From: Ornithodoros turicata
Taxonomy: Eukaryota; Arthropoda; Arachnida; Ixodida; Argasidae
Assembly (NCBI RefSeq): GCF_037126465.1
Contig: NC_088204.1
Location: forward strand, 75,887,807-75,951,806
Direction of reading: 5' to 3'
DNA: 64,000 nucleotides
Below are positions 22,601-37,600 of this stretch, piece after piece (positions within the stretch are counted from its first letter, which is position 1; each line of letters begins with the position of its first letter). The position numbers and the translations under genes are program-made. The notes below the pieces were generated by a model. That model was not told the origin of the DNA. It searched no databases and saw only the letters and a list, made by a program, of their open reading frames with translations.

Positions 22601-25600
22601 ATGTCAACGATAAGCTGGAATCCGCATGTGCTATACTCGTATTGAACTCAAGCATGAAAGGACTACGACTAGGCATGACTAGGCTACGACGTTTGAAATA
22701 GGGAGGCTCAATACCGCGCCAGGAGAAATACTGCAGTGCCACCAAGCAGCGTAGTGTCACGTGGCCAGTTTAAACAACCAATAAGAAAGGAGAGCGAGTA
22801 CGATGGACTACATTATCTGGCGGAGGAGCGACCGTGACCTCTGTGTCAACCCATCCTACGTGCGGCGCGGTAATATTTTGAGAGCTGACGGACTGATTTC
22901 TTTTCCTTCGAAAGTTGGACACGTCTATAGTGCAAGAGAAGATCATGTCCTTCACACAAAAGTCCTCATAGGTGATGGACTAAGCGTCCCGAGGGTGTCC
23001 GATATCCTCCTGAAAGCAACACCCTGACGATACGAAAATCTCGGGCTTACATAGTGCAAAAACAAAGCCTTACGGCAAAGGGAGTACTTCAGGTACGCCC
23101 GATTAAAAACACGTGAGAAAATATCTCGTACACGTAATCCGGAGGGAAAGCTCGGCTTCGATTAAATTAGTTCCCAGGAATGCTGAGCAATGCCATTACC
23201 GAACCTATTGCCGAACATTGGCGACGGAAACCTAGTGTAGGTGTTCGCGATATTAGACAGGGTTTCTGTACCGGCACATTTACATAGGAGGATTCACTGA
23301 CGTGTATTTCAAAGTATACGCACGTTTCAGGATTATCTTTTAAAATAATAGAATGGCTTTGAACGAGAATTATCTCAAATATCTCCAGTTTCAATTAGTA
23401 TAATGGAAGCAAAAACTAGTTCACACAGCTCTACCGTTTAGAAGAAAAGCGCAATGAAAACACAGCAGTCTTTGGCGGCAACCAATTGGGTCCCCAGGTG
23501 GCAAAGACAGGCGGCTCGGCATCCAATGAGACTCGGCGGCATCCAATGAGAAAGCAGGAGAAGCGCGCGCTTATATACCGTGACCGTGTGGACTTGGAAC
23601 GGGTCCGACCGTAATGTCCCGTATTTTTGCGCGCCATGGTTCGTATTGCTGCATTTTTTAATACCGATTTGCTGAATTGTAGCCCACAGCAGTTCTCGCG
23701 AGTGTTACACTGACAACATTTATCTTGATGTCCTTCGGACAACGACGTCAGTTCGCTTTGCAACGCGCACTATGTTTTTTATCGTAGCTAGCTCCATGGC
23801 GTGGAACGCGAGTGCACGCGCAGCATGAACTAAAAACACCGATGCGCGGGCTGAAACGACGTTCACTGTTTAGCGCCGAAGCAAAAAAGAGCCCGGTATA
23901 ATTATACATAACTATTATACATTCAACTGGTTCTTTTCGAGCGCTCCGGGTTTAAGTGGCCCACACTGTCCGAGCCGTTGGAAGACATGGCAGGATACCG
24001 CTTAGGCATGTGCTCCTGCTGCGAAGTCTTCTCGGGCCGTCGTGAATTAAGTGTGGCTTCGTCTCGTACATGACTCCACCGGTTCTCTCTGATCCCAGTC
24101 TGCGCGCTCAGAGTCAGGGGATCGCTGCGACCAGCTGAAGATATCGGCAGGCTCATCTATCCACCAGAGCTCGAGACTGTTACACAAACGCGCTTAAATG
24201 CACACTAGATCGCAAAAGCAAGTTCACTTCAAGTTACGTTAAACGCTATGTTAGTTTCCACCTTGTTATCATAATTCAAAACCTTGATTTCGTTACGGAT
24301 CTACAATCGAAATTATACCGGACTATTTCTTGCTTTGGCGTTTCAGCACGTGCATCGGTGTTTTAAGTCCATGCCGCGCGTGCTACGTCATGGAGCGGCC
24401 CGGTGAGAAACAGTGCTGGCTGCGCAGTGGACCGGCGTCGCTGTGCGAAGGACGTGAAAAATAACGTTGTCAGTGGAACTGTTGTGGGGTACAATTCAGT
24501 GAATCGGCATTGAAACATGCAGCAGTGCGCATCATGCCGCGCATGTACGAAACACTACGATCGTACCCGTTCCAAGTCCACACGGCCACGATAAGTATGC
24601 GCGCTCCTCTCCAGGCGTCTCATTGGATGACGCCATTAGCTGCCCACTGGGTATCCCATTTTGTTACCACCAAAGACGGCTTCGTTTTCATTGCGTTTTT
24701 CTTCTAACTGGAAGCGCTCTGTGAACTTTGTTGTCATACATGCAGGGCAAGGGAAACCCCTTATCGTGCACAAGTCTGCGCCCCTCCCCTCTGTCCCCAA
24801 CTCCTTTCTGCAGTCCTCTCTTCATCTGTCCACATCTGTGCATTGCTATTAGCTACAGCTACTTCGCACGGAATTAAAAGAAGAAAAAACGCCTGTGTCT
24901 GGGCATAGAACCGTGGGTCGATACCAACTCAAGACTTTCGCTTGTTCGACTCTTGCGCTCGCGTCGTCCTACTGTTGGTGCCCAGGCGCAGGCAATTGCA
25001 CTACGGTAATCGCTACTTACAGCTGTCTAGGCAAATGGGTGTTTTAACTTACCACGATGGTCCTGGTGCTCCTGGTCAAAAGGCCGGTTCTGTTTAGAGC
25101 GTCAGACAGGAACGTCCCGGCCGCCGGGGAGGAGAAATCCAGGAGCCAGTGAGCGTCAGGACTCTGAAAGAGTTGAAGCATCGTGCGAGGGCTACCAACG
25201 GAAAACTTGCCGGAAGTCCAATTTCCTAATCGGTAGCCATGAAAATAGTAGTGAGTAGCGAGTGTTAATGGTAAACAGTGTGCGGTGGTTAAAGAGGTCG
25301 TCGCTGTCACATCACGGAGGTGGGCGACGCCACGACTGTCATCCTGGGCAGACATGTGCGTCCTCGGCCGACCTCTAACCGTGTATTCACACGAGCGACA
25401 TCCTCGCGGAATATTCTAGTAGAAGAAACAGCGACAGCACTGCTCACAGAGCCGAATATTGGGAGTGGCGAGCTGCGCATTTGGCAGACGACACTTAGCA
25501 GACGACACCGCCAGCGTGTTTTCCTGTCGTCTGCTACGAAATATCTTTTGGCTGTGTAGCAGGATATTCCCCACGGTTAGCAGTGTACGTGATGACACCA

Positions 25601-28600
25601 TATTGAGCTCTCGCGCTCGCGTGACAGCAGAAAGCTATGACGCTTTTCGCATACTCCGCTTCTCGGGGAATGTCGCTCGTATGAATGCACGGTAAGGGAA
25701 CTGTGCCGACATATGTCTTGACAGCGTCCGAGGAAAACCCAGGAAAAACCGCAGACAGCACAGCCGAAACCGAGCTTCGAACCCGTGTACCTCCCAGTCT
25801 CGAGGTGACATGGCCTGCGCGCTAACCACTGAGACACGCGAGCTGGTGAGTGTTAATAGACAGTGATAACGTGGTTTCTGAAGTACCGTATATCCACCGC
25901 ACCCCATCGACTGATAAAATTATGAGTAATGCACACTGAAGTAATTGAATGGCATTCCCAGCGAGTGATAGTCGCACCGAATGTCATTGGTCAGTAATTG
26001 CATCGAGCTACAGGAAGAAACAATGTCATTCGCAAATGATGTCACCGTCGATAATTAGGACACCCTGGCTGAACATATGAAGCATTACATAGGTACATTA
26101 TATCTTTATTTATGGCTCTCGAAACTAGGGCTCTTCGACTACACGTCACAAGTCAAGACAAACAAGAAGCCTATTTGCACCACACTTGGCAACATGGAGA
26201 CTGGGAACGAGGGAATAGTTCTCCGAGAAAAACAGTGTTAAGCCATCCTTCCTTCGTGCCTTCAGAAGTTACCACAAATAAATAAATAAGTAAGTAAGTA
26301 AGTAAATAAATAAGTAAATAAGTAAGTAAGTAAATAAATAAGTAAATAAGTAAGTAAGTAAATAAATAAGTAAGTAAGTAAGTAAATAAATAAGTAAATA
26401 AGTAAGTAAATAAGTAAGTAAGTAAATAAATAAGCAAATAAATAAGTAAGTAAGTAAGTAAATAAGCAAATAAGCAAGTAAGTAGGTAAGTAGGTAAGTA
26501 AATAAGTAGGTAGGTAGGTAGGTAAGTAGGTATGTAGGTAAGTAAATAAATAAATAAATAAATAATGGGGCGAGTATCGTACCCGGCGATGAAACTCGCC
26601 AATCATCATCATTATAGAGGTGTTATGCGCCTGGTGTCCCTTCTACCTCGCTGACCCCGCTAGTATTCTCGGCAGCCAATGAAAGAGGAAAGGGATAAGG
26701 TGTAGGCAAGCTGGTAAAGGTACATGACAAAAAAAAAAGACAATGAAGAAAAACGGGAGGCACGGATACACAAAAAGGACAGATACACAGGTCCCTCACA
26801 GATCTTGTGTGTGTCCGTGCCTCCCGCCTTTCATTTATTTTGATTCGTGGTCATGGTAGCCGATGAAAGAACTCGTATGATGAGACGTCGCAACACATCA
26901 GGAGGAGCTGGTGTATTCCATGCTTCTTTTGAGCAATACTATAAAATTAAATAATTACTGAAAAAGTAATCGTAAGCAATAAAAAGAGAGACATTGTTGG
27001 GAAAAATGAAAGAATCACCGGCGACTATACAATATACATGCATCTACTTCCGTAAGCGCAGACAACGTTGAGAACATATAGCGGCTCAGCGACCTCAGAA
27101 CTATGAGCGTGCCTCCATAGTTGCAGAGAACGATCCTTGGGACAGTAAAATTCTTCGAATGTGTAAACCGTAGGCATGTGAAATGACACTTACGTTTCCA
27201 CAAGATACCCTTGTGCCGTTCCATGTAAGAACAAAAGCTTCACCAGCTCCTGCTAGTTGTACAAGGTCGTTGAGGGTCACCTGTGGCGACAGGGTATAAA
27301 TTAACATAAGATATTCAAATGAGAATACTACGAGAACTAGCTGAGAAGAGAGACATTCGCGAGCTGCAGTCTAGACGAGAAACACTCTTCGAGCACGTGT
27401 GATCAATAAAGATCGGGAATGTGTCGAATGATTATCAGCGCTTTTTGTTTATCTTGTCTTCGTGTTTATTGTGAACGTCTTCTTATTCACTAAAACTCTT
27501 TATTGACATGATACATCACTGGTAAAACTTTATCAGGGTCACTTCGACCAGGTATGTCTACAACATGTTTTTTCCTATCGGCAACATAATCATTCGAAAG
27601 ATACCGAATTTGAATTCTGACACTAACAAAACAACGCGTTATATAATCACGCATTTCCCTACTAGATTCAATACCTCATGTGACGTTCCACAGCAGTCAT
27701 TTATAAATACAGGAAACCATTGGTCCAGGTCCTCGTTCTCTGCGAATATTTTCTAAGAGAGCACATAGCGATAGCGGAACCTAAGGCACCTCGGAATTTT
27801 GTGCTTCTGAACATGGACGTGGAAACACGGGGGTTAACTCCCACGCCGTCCATATGTGTGTGTAATGTCTCGCCTATCCGGAGAACTCGTTGTCCGGTCT
27901 ACGTTACCGGGGATGGATTTTATCTCATTTATCCGTTAATTCGTTGTCCGTATCCGGACAGCAAGTACGGGGACCAAGCTTCACAGCCTAGGTCATTCCG
28001 ATTCGCTTATCCGGAAAAGTGTCAGCGTCCGCAGTCCCCAGCATGTGCTGTGTTCGCGTTATTCCGGAAAAGGGCCACATCTCACCGGGGCATTCAGTAT
28101 ATACTATTTGACTCCCCTTTTTTCAGAGGCCACTCCTTCTCGGAGTGTGCGGGCTCACGGCAGACATGGTAGACTATAAGCGGAAGAGGTGCCCCGTACC
28201 CACAGGGCGCAAGAAATCCTCGTGTGAACGTCAATGTCCAGGCCGTCCTAAAGCATCGCCTGCTTTATGCCATTTGCTAAAAGACAAAGACATGTGCGCG
28301 GAACCAACTTTCGGAGACATTACCTTTCTTCGGACAGTATATAGCGTGGCGCAGCGGGTGCCATGACTGTGACTATAATTTTGTAACTCCCGCGTGCATA
28401 CTAATTTCAGGCAGCTCGCTTCCCATGAATTTCTGAAGTAACGATTTTTTTTTCCTTATTTCCTTTTCTGGATCCATAAATAGGTGTCCCAAATTTTTGG
28501 CTTTCCCCGGAAGTTTGCTTGCTTCCGCTGTCCGGAAATTCGTTATCCGAAGGAGTTGGGATAATCTAGACATGACTATTTCAGGATGAGCATAGGTCCC

Positions 28601-31600
28601 GTGAATGGACACTCAGTCAACAAACCGGCATGCAACGCTACGTATACGCCATGTCCCTAGGGCCGTTGTAAGACTTCCCTATCGTCCTTAGGTTCACGCG
28701 AGCCATTGCTGGAAGTGAACTTACGTTCTTAGACATGAAGTATCTGCCATTGTATTGGTGCACCTCGCTGTCGCTCTTAATACCGAACAGCTCTCGCGGA
28801 GGCATTGCGGGAAAGCCCACCACTCGCTGGTAGTCTCGGACGACCCCCGCCAGGGTTGGAGCCAGGAACAGGAAAAAATCCATGGCGCCACCGTCAGTTC
28901 TGAAGGTAAGTGACCTGTCCTTCCCCAGTGTCATGCCTGATTGAAACGGGAAATTTCATTTCAGTTGATGAAGCTGTTAGCTTCCAGGACACAAGCGTCA
29001 TTTTAAGATGGCGGATCCTCGCCCGCCAATATACACTGCCGCAGAACAGATGAACGTTATTTTCGGGCCTTCAGCACGACACCTCAACAGTCCGCTTGCC
29101 TCCGCGGAGGTATCTGTCCAGCTCCATACATCCACATCTAGCGCCTGCGGCTTAGTCATAATGATTCTCGGAACATAAATGTAAAGGTTAACGTATGGTA
29201 AGAGTCGTACAGTATATGACCCGCCTACTGAGACGTACCACAAAACACTTCAGTTCTGTCAGTCACGCCCAGATCTGAAGTCAGGGCGTGCTAAGAAGTT
29301 CCCCAGAACTTCTGGCTCTCCATGGCATTCGATCATCGCGTATCGGTACATACAGGGTGTCCCAGAAAACGTGTCATTGAATTATAAGTAAAAAAAACAA
29401 AGAACTACGCCACGTAGAATCATGCGGTCAACGGCATTTGTTCTTACTAAGTGTTTGCTGCCATCTGATGTGAATGACATGTAACTGATGTTCAATTATG
29501 TAAATATTTGCGAACTCAACTCGGAAAGTAGAGGTCACTCTTTTACGACACCAATATGAGGAGCGTGCCGAATTTACTCAGTTCACGTTAATTAACACTA
29601 AGATTCATGAGCTATCTCATCGGAAAAAATAGCCGAACATCACGCTTTTCGTAGCATCCGAGCATAACGTGCGACCACTTTTCGAGCGCAATCGCTGCCA
29701 GTCCGACGAAAGGAGGTCGCAAACCCAGCCCACAAAGTGATAGTAGAAAAGGTGTCAGTTCCTGAAATAGGCCACCGGTACTTTCTAAGAATCATGGCAA
29801 AAGGGTCGATTTCAGTGTCTAAATTAGCAAACGACGCATGCTATGTGTGCTGGAGGTGAATGTGCCTGCCTCTAGAAACATTTTCAGGAAGCGGTAAAGC
29901 GCGACTGTCAGCACCTGCCTTATAAACTGTTTTTGTGCGTGTGTGTGTGTGTGGAGTAATTTACCGGCGGCAAGCACGCACGTAATGTAACACTGAGTAT
30001 AACGGCTGCAACAATAAGCAATACCTTGCATTGTAGTCCTGAAGGGAATAGTCAGCCCTTAACAACAGCGCAACACACTCTCATGCTGCTTCTGAAGCGA
30101 CTGGGAAACCAATTTTAAACAAGCAGCGATCACAAAGCACCTTGCCTATCGGTTCATGTGAGGGGCTTGGCACGGAAGCGAAAACACTGACGTCATTTCC
30201 GCACGAAATTGCCGGCGACCAATTGGGGTAGGGGAGGCATGATCCCACCGGAAGCGGGATAAGCCATGCCTGTGTTGTCTCTTTCTACGACACCGGTATG
30301 GCCTGGTTTCCAACCTCCTTTCGTCGGACTGACAACGATTGCGCTAAAAAATTTGTCGCGTGCTATCTCTCTGGGATCTTCGTGGAGCGTGATGTTTGGA
30401 CATTTTTTCCCGATGGGGCAGCCCCTCAATATCCCTGTCAATAATCATTAACTGACTAAATTCGGCACGCTCTTCACACTGGTAGGGTGAAAAAGTGACC
30501 TTTACGTGGCAAATTTCCGAGTTCAGTTCGCAAAAATTTACATAATTAAACTTACGTTACATGAAATTCACATCAGCAGGTGGCAAAAACCTAGTGAGAA
30601 CAAATGCCGTTGACCGCATGATTCTAGGTCGTGTAATTTTGTAATTATAATTCAATGACACGTTTTCTGGGACACCCTGTATGTGCCCAATACAGTTCTT
30701 CTATAACAGCGGTTCTTTAGGGACATCTATATGACGCCTCTTGCTGAAGACCCCATTGTCACAAACCGCGCTGTTGTCAGGCACTGTTCTCTATTTTACC
30801 TTTCCCAAGTCCAAGACCATAAAACTTGAAGTCATGATCTCAGTTGTCTCGCGACGTAAACACCCAATTATTAACCCAATTATTAATTATTATAAAACTT
30901 AAAGCAATATTGTACGATATTGGTGCGGTGCCCGTCGCTGCCCGTTGCAGTGGCAACCTATGGAGGAAGTTCGTGGCAAACTCACTTATGCTGCTCGAAG
31001 TCAACAGAAATATTCCAGACGCGGTGTTGTTGTCACCGTCGAGCAGAGGCATGAAGGGATGGCCTCCGAACGATACTGGCACTTTTTCCTGCACGGCAAG
31101 TATAGATGTCTGCATGAATAGTCTGACGGATTAATAAAATGAGAGAGGAAGGAGCAACGGGACACCTATCATGGCTCAGCACCCTGCAGCCAGTCTGTGA
31201 ATATGTAGTAGTAGTAGAGAGTGAGTAGTAGAGAGTAGTAGCAGTTGTGTGACGCCCAGCCCTGGCATGACGTCATCACATCATGACGCAGCGCCAGCGT
31301 ATAGCGAACAGCCACGAGTTCTCAATTCCCATTGAAAATCCGTGTACTTTGCACAGGACGCGGTGCCACTATCGGCCTACTGAGTGCGTTTACAGAGTGA
31401 CGTCAACATCATTTACGGGCCTCTGAAGTAGGAAGAGTAGAGCGGACTTTTAGGGGTGTGCACATGTTAACTACGACTGCGGTGTGACTACCGACTATGC
31501 GACTACTATGTAGGCGTGAAGCTACTACGATCACCTTGGGCAATAGCGCGATCAGTTCGTGCGCACAATTTACCCTGATCCTTTAAAACATCTTCGTGGT

Positions 31601-34600
31601 TCAATCAGCGGCCAGTGTCTTCCTTCTATAGGACGAGATATCGCCAGGGGCATATACTCGTCAAAGTAATCGAACCCTGATTACTTTGTGTCTCGCGTGA
31701 CGTTGGTCGTTACATGAAGAGGGCGTGAAGAACAGAAATAAATTTCACGCGCCCTCAACCAATAGTCAAGCTCTTGATCCTACAATCTGCGTGATAAAGT
31801 ATATAAAGCATGAAGAGTGCGGGACCAAGTGACCAAGACTACTGCTTGAGGGCGCGTGATGTTCATCCCTGTTCTTCTCGCCTTCTTCACGTAAAGACCA
31901 ATGACAAGCGAGACACAAAAGCAATCAAGGTCGATTGCTTTGACAAGAATAGGGCTCCTGGAGAACGGAATCAACATGGGCACGTTGTCAAGTCACTTTG
32001 TAATAGCTACGACGTGCCTGTACCGACTTCATAAAGGGTAGGGGGCTCATTCTAACCACAACCATCATCGTGTTGTGCATCGCTTACTCTCACTTCTCTT
32101 ACGTGATCCTTGCAGGTAATGCTGAGGGCACAGCAGGTGTCGCTCATGACATTGCAAAACGTGGATCACCTGTGAGTACGATGGGATGTCGCCAGCTTGA
32201 AAGGAGTAAAACCTGTGTGCAGTTTGTTCGGTGAATTTGGCAAAGTACGAGCCATACTTCGACTGCAGGCCATAGACCATGGTTGCCGGAACTCGAACCT
32301 TAATTTGGTTGAGAGTTGTGCTGTAGATGAGGCTGTTGAGGTGGAACACGAAAGGTTTTCTGGAGAAAGAGAGTTTAGCGTTTTAGCGGTACCTTTTGTC
32401 GTTGGTCAAGTCCCGCATTTGCAGGAGCACTGAAGAGTTCAAGAAATAGTCAGGAGGAGCAGAGATTAGAATTGCTAACCCAGGGACATATATTCAATTT
32501 TTCTTTTTTCCGTTGTGTTTGGGACAGCGCGTCTGACACAGAGCTGTCGAACTGAGGCGTAGTTACTGCACTGTAGCAGGCAGTACTCGTTAACCAATAG
32601 AAGTGCTCGGATGAGCTGACGTCGCAGCATACTAAAGGAGCTAGGAGAGAACGCCTCCGCTTTGTGCATTCTGGTAAACTCATATTCAGAGGAAACGCGT
32701 TTCCGAATGAAAATATTTTGCATGGGAGTTCCTGAACATCACACGTGAAAAACGTTTAGGAAATTCCTTAGTGGCAGGAAGGAGTGGGAGAAAGGGGGGT
32801 TACTATGCCGACCTCGACATTAAATTCTGCCGTTCTCGTAGACCATTCGCTTGCATCTCCAGAGCGCCAGTTCAGTACTTGGGGCAATCTGTTAAAAAAA
32901 TGGCGAAGGTTGCCAGATAGAAATTTTGAAAGTGGTTGTTCTTGCAAGTTAATAAAGCTTTCTGGCAATGTCACGTTGAACTTCCCGATCTTCATATCAG
33001 AGTATGTCGAAAATAACGAGTTACTTCTCAAGGTACTTAATATTCTATGTTAAATAATTTTTTAACAGTTTAGGTATTCAGTACTCTACTCAGTAACTTT
33101 TTTTTGGGCCAGTACTAAGTAACTCAACTTAAATACTTTTTAGGAGTGTCTTGTACAAGCCTGGTCCTTTACTCTATCCTACGCTCCTTTACTCTATCAG
33201 TGCATGTTGTACGCAAAACTTCGACAGCCACTCGGTGGTGGCGAAGTCTGTTGAACTCACCTGTTAGGTCCAGCGCCGACAATAATGGTCCTCCTGTCGG
33301 TTTTAATAGAAGGACGCAGAGTAAACCTTAGATGTGCAGCATTTGATACGGGTGGCACAAGCGGTTCGTACTTCTCGTTGTTCGTACTCCGTATCTGTAA
33401 CGAAGAACAAGTAACGCATGCCACCAACGCCATCTACAGTCAATTTTTTTCATTTAATCGCACACCACGTACGCTTGTACACGAGAAAAGCAGGAAATTG
33501 ACAATCATAGTAGAAACACTATCTCCGAAGTGATGTGACCACTCACATGTGACCCTATGACAAAAGTCTTAAGGGTTTGAGACTGATCGAAATATGTCGA
33601 AAGTTTGCAAAAATTACGTTCATTAACCTTCAGTATGGCATTCTAGCAGTCTTTACATCATTACCAATAAAGAAGCACCTGTTATTCGTATGCAGCATAT
33701 TCAGCACGTCGGGATTGCCACTGTGACGGTCATTACTTGGAGTTGGACTGTCGTTAGTTGGGCTGCAGTGGCCACTGCAAGACCAGTTAGAGAGAGTTGG
33801 CAATCCAATCATCGATTCATAGTTCCCCATTGTCCCTGCTTCACTTTTCGCCAACAGGAGCTGTATAATTTATGAGTGGCATTGTTCTTGGAGTTTGAAA
33901 TTCGCAAGGTTTGAAACCCGCCCTCAGAAACACATATTTGCGGCCTGAGGGTCAGGACATGAGGGCGTTCCCATTAGCGCCTGACTTCATTCGCTCTTCC
34001 TGCACAATTAATTGCACCCCACTTGACAGAAGACGTGGGAGAGGATTCCAGCACGTCACCGTCGTAGCAACAATGACACGGAAACGTCACGCGAGGCCCT
34101 AGAGAGCTGCGCCATGCAAGTAGGTCAGCTGTCTGCACAGCTCCCCCGTTTTCCACTCTTCCCTAGTGTCCGTGTAGCGACTGCAGGGCCTTCACCCGGA
34201 TAATGGGGTGGTTCTTTCGTGGTTTCTTGCCCAAAGTCGTCTCGTACCCTCCCATGCTCCTCCCATCACGTGCATGTTCGTTGCCTGCTGTCAGGACAAA
34301 TACAAGGAGGAAGAAGTGCATGCAAGCTGGTAACGTTGCACTCGAGTCGTTTTCTTCTGTCCGTCCTTCCATGTTCCGTGCCCTGTCGCTTCCCTCTACT
34401 GCAAGTATGGACAGCTCTAGACATTTCGTAATTTCGAACGAAAGGCCACCCGAAAGAGTTGTTCGGAGTCAAATGTTCCGGCAAGATGTACTTATTGCAG
34501 CAACGTCTGGGAGCGCGTTTCCCCTTTGAGGCTTCTCAATAAAATGTTACGACCTGGCATTCACCGCGAACTCTCCATGCTATATGAAACAAAGTAGTAA

Positions 34601-37600
34601 AACAGGGAGTAAATGCAGCCTCTATAGTCCCCTGGATCCCCGCTTTAGTGCCCTAACCCCAACATTTACTCTCCAGGACTGCAAAATGTCACGGAGCTTC
34701 GCAAATAAGCTTCCGAATGCGACAGTCTACGTACGTATGTGGTCTCGGTTACTTTGATAGAATAAGGCTGTATGACTCAGTCACCTTAGCAATTGTCCTC
34801 CCACACAGAGTAAGAAACAGCGCAAAAATTCCCTATGTATGTCATATCACTCGATATCTCACTGTTGACGGTTTGATTCAAAGTATGTTCACGCATGCGC
34901 ACGAATTATGTACGTGGGACTGTTAGAAACACAACGTCAAATGCAGTCTCCACTCTGGCATTCATTTACTCCCGCGCATTTAATCCCAAAAGGCACTATT
35001 TTGTATATTTAGTCCCCAAAAGGAGCAAAATGACTATTCTCCCGCCCTCATAGAGGATATATATCTGACAAAAAAAGAGCTGTACCTTAATGCGAACGAC
35101 GTCGTCATCATAGTGATAGACGAGCAGCTTAAGCTGCATTGCGCTGCCCGAAACACTGTTCAGACGGATGCGTTGCAGCGTCATCTCCAAACCTGAGGCG
35201 GTCGTTCTGTACGAGACCTCGTAAGGCGTGTGCTCTTCGGTCATGTAGCAGGGCGGCGCCGTTCCTGTGTCTGTTTAGATGCAAAAGACGAGAGGTTAAT
35301 TTCACTTATCTTGCGAATCCGGACGGGTTGCAGCAAAATTGTTCCCTCACGCAGAGTGGCCAAATCCCAGCAACAGCCACGCTGTCGGCATCGCTCTTCC
35401 GTGACGCCCTCTTCGGGGTGACAGTCCAGACGTGCGCTTATCCTCGTGGAACTGCAAGTTTCCGTTTTTTCCTTCGTTGACTGCTGTACAGGAACACGCA
35501 TGCGTTAGTTTTATATGTATATACACAGGGTGTCCACGCTAAGTGTGAACAGACTTTTTAAAAATATATCAATCACTTTTTCCGAGATGAAATCAATTGC
35601 AATATAGCATATGCTGAAGGGCACTCCCTAGGGTGGCATTAACATACTCCTAAGGCAATGTCTTAATTAACTTTCAATAATTAACTTTTTAATTATAAAA
35701 GCTACGAAGTTGCTCCAATGAGAACATCTGATCTCTTCGGTCACCAGATACCAAAGCCGTTTTCAGAACAAAAATCCGTTCGATAGATCGTCCGCAAAAA
35801 GTTCGTGAAGGAACGCTATTTTTTTTATTCATTGCGCATCTCTAGAGACGCGTCTTTCCTTCGCCCCCAATACGAGAGGATGAAAAAGCACACTATCGCC
35901 TCTTGCGTCCTGGAAAAAGATTAAAAGAAAACAGAAAATGCAGCCCAAGATAAGGGCAGTCGCGATAGAGTCACCCGATAGATTTGTGTTTTTGTTTTGT
36001 TTCCGCAAGTTAAAGCTAATCTTCGACGCATGAGGCGGCACTGTGCTCTTTCACTCTCTCACACTGGGGGTAAAGGAAAGCCGCTTCTTTGAAGATGCGC
36101 ATTAAGCCAAATAAAGAAAAAAATGGCATTCCTTCACGAATTTTTTGCGGACGATCTACCGAACGGATTTTTGTTCTGAAAACGGTTTTGGTATCTGGTG
36201 ACCGAAGAAATCAGATGTTCTCATTGGAGCAACTTCGTAGCTTTTATAATTAAAAAGTTAATTATTGAAAGTTAATTAAGACATTGCCTTAGGAGTCTGT
36301 TAATGCCCCCCTAGGGAGTGCCCTTCAGCATATGCTATATTGCAATAGATTTCATCTCGGAAAAAGTGATTGATATATTTTTAAAGAATCTGTTTACACT
36401 TAGCGTGGACACCCTGTATATATATACATATATATATAAGGAGATAAAAATTTGCAGGAGCTCTTTGGCTGCACGTATAGCATATGCTATACGTGCAGCC
36501 AAAGAGCTCCTGCTAGTTTTTATCCCCTTATACACTTGACTGGCTTTGCACTGGGCTTTCAGAGGTGTCTTAGGACACCCTGACGGGAGGCATCACGTGC
36601 CACGTGACCTTCTGACGCCATCCGCTCAAACGTTGCCTGCCTGCGTACTGTTGATGAGGTCCAAGGAGGCCGAAACAGCTGTCCAGTACTGGCATGGCGA
36701 CGTTTACAAACATATATAAATATATATATATATATATATTGAATAGATGTTCTATTAACACAACGACAGTGACAAGTGGGGAGTGTCATACAGCCAAGAG
36801 CGATATTCTACCGCATTCCTGACGGTAAAGGGGGTGGTAGGGTAATTTCTAGAACGCCCCATAAAATGGACACCCCACGTAAAATAGAGGTTCCGAAAGC
36901 TTCCGAAGTAAAATTTTTGAAAGTTTATAGATTTTTATTCAATTAATGAGCGTATGCAAATGATACGTTCACTGCTCCGGCCGCCGCCGATGTCTCAAGG
37001 ACCTTTGACAGAGAAAACATTCTTCGATAACGCCACCTGTGTGCGAAATGTTCATGCCAAGGAATCTATGTGGAACACCCGGTCTCGACGCCCATCTTAA
37101 CGGTGCCCATCATGAAACGCTACGAACTACGAAGTTAAGGCGTAACCGCATGAGGCGTTTCTCCAGCGTTTTATCCAGCGTCCTGCCGCGGCGTTTCACG
37201 AGCGAATACATGTAAGTACGAGGCGAATTCAGCGAACGAAGAAAGAAGGAAGTCAACGAAAAGCGTTGGGCGACGGAGTAGCTGGGACGACGCGCGGAAG
37301 TGGCCAATCAGGGATTAGCCTCGGAAATAGGTCTATCCGGTCGCGCCAGTTTCCGGGAGCCCCTATAGATGGCAGCACGCCGAACTGCTCAGAAGAACAG
37401 AAGATTGTTGACGGAGTTAAAAACGTAATTCATGTGTGATCGTCCAACATACAAAGCACAAGCAGAAGAACGAAACAGCTTCTTGAAGGTGTTAACCGGA
37501 ATGCAGCGTTCGCTCCGTGTATTTGGGTACCTTGTGAATAGCGCGACCGGCATTCACAACAGATGGCTTCGTGAATGGGCATTGTTGCAGTATCTTGTTC

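Noticed and set aside
25910..26040. GH31-like peptide in the reversed strand (resembling the missing barrel strand)
   Set aside because: It lies on the wrong side of the 27194 exon for the order of the fold and ends in a stop; taken as coincidence.
26171..26612. Open frames of Tyr-Leu-Leu-Thr repeats resembling a membrane protein
   Set aside because: Pure translation of the tetranucleotide microsatellite, open in several frames.
27860..28172. 150-codon plus-strand open frame
   Set aside because: Lies in a repeat-like element with inverted ends; no protein family resemblance.
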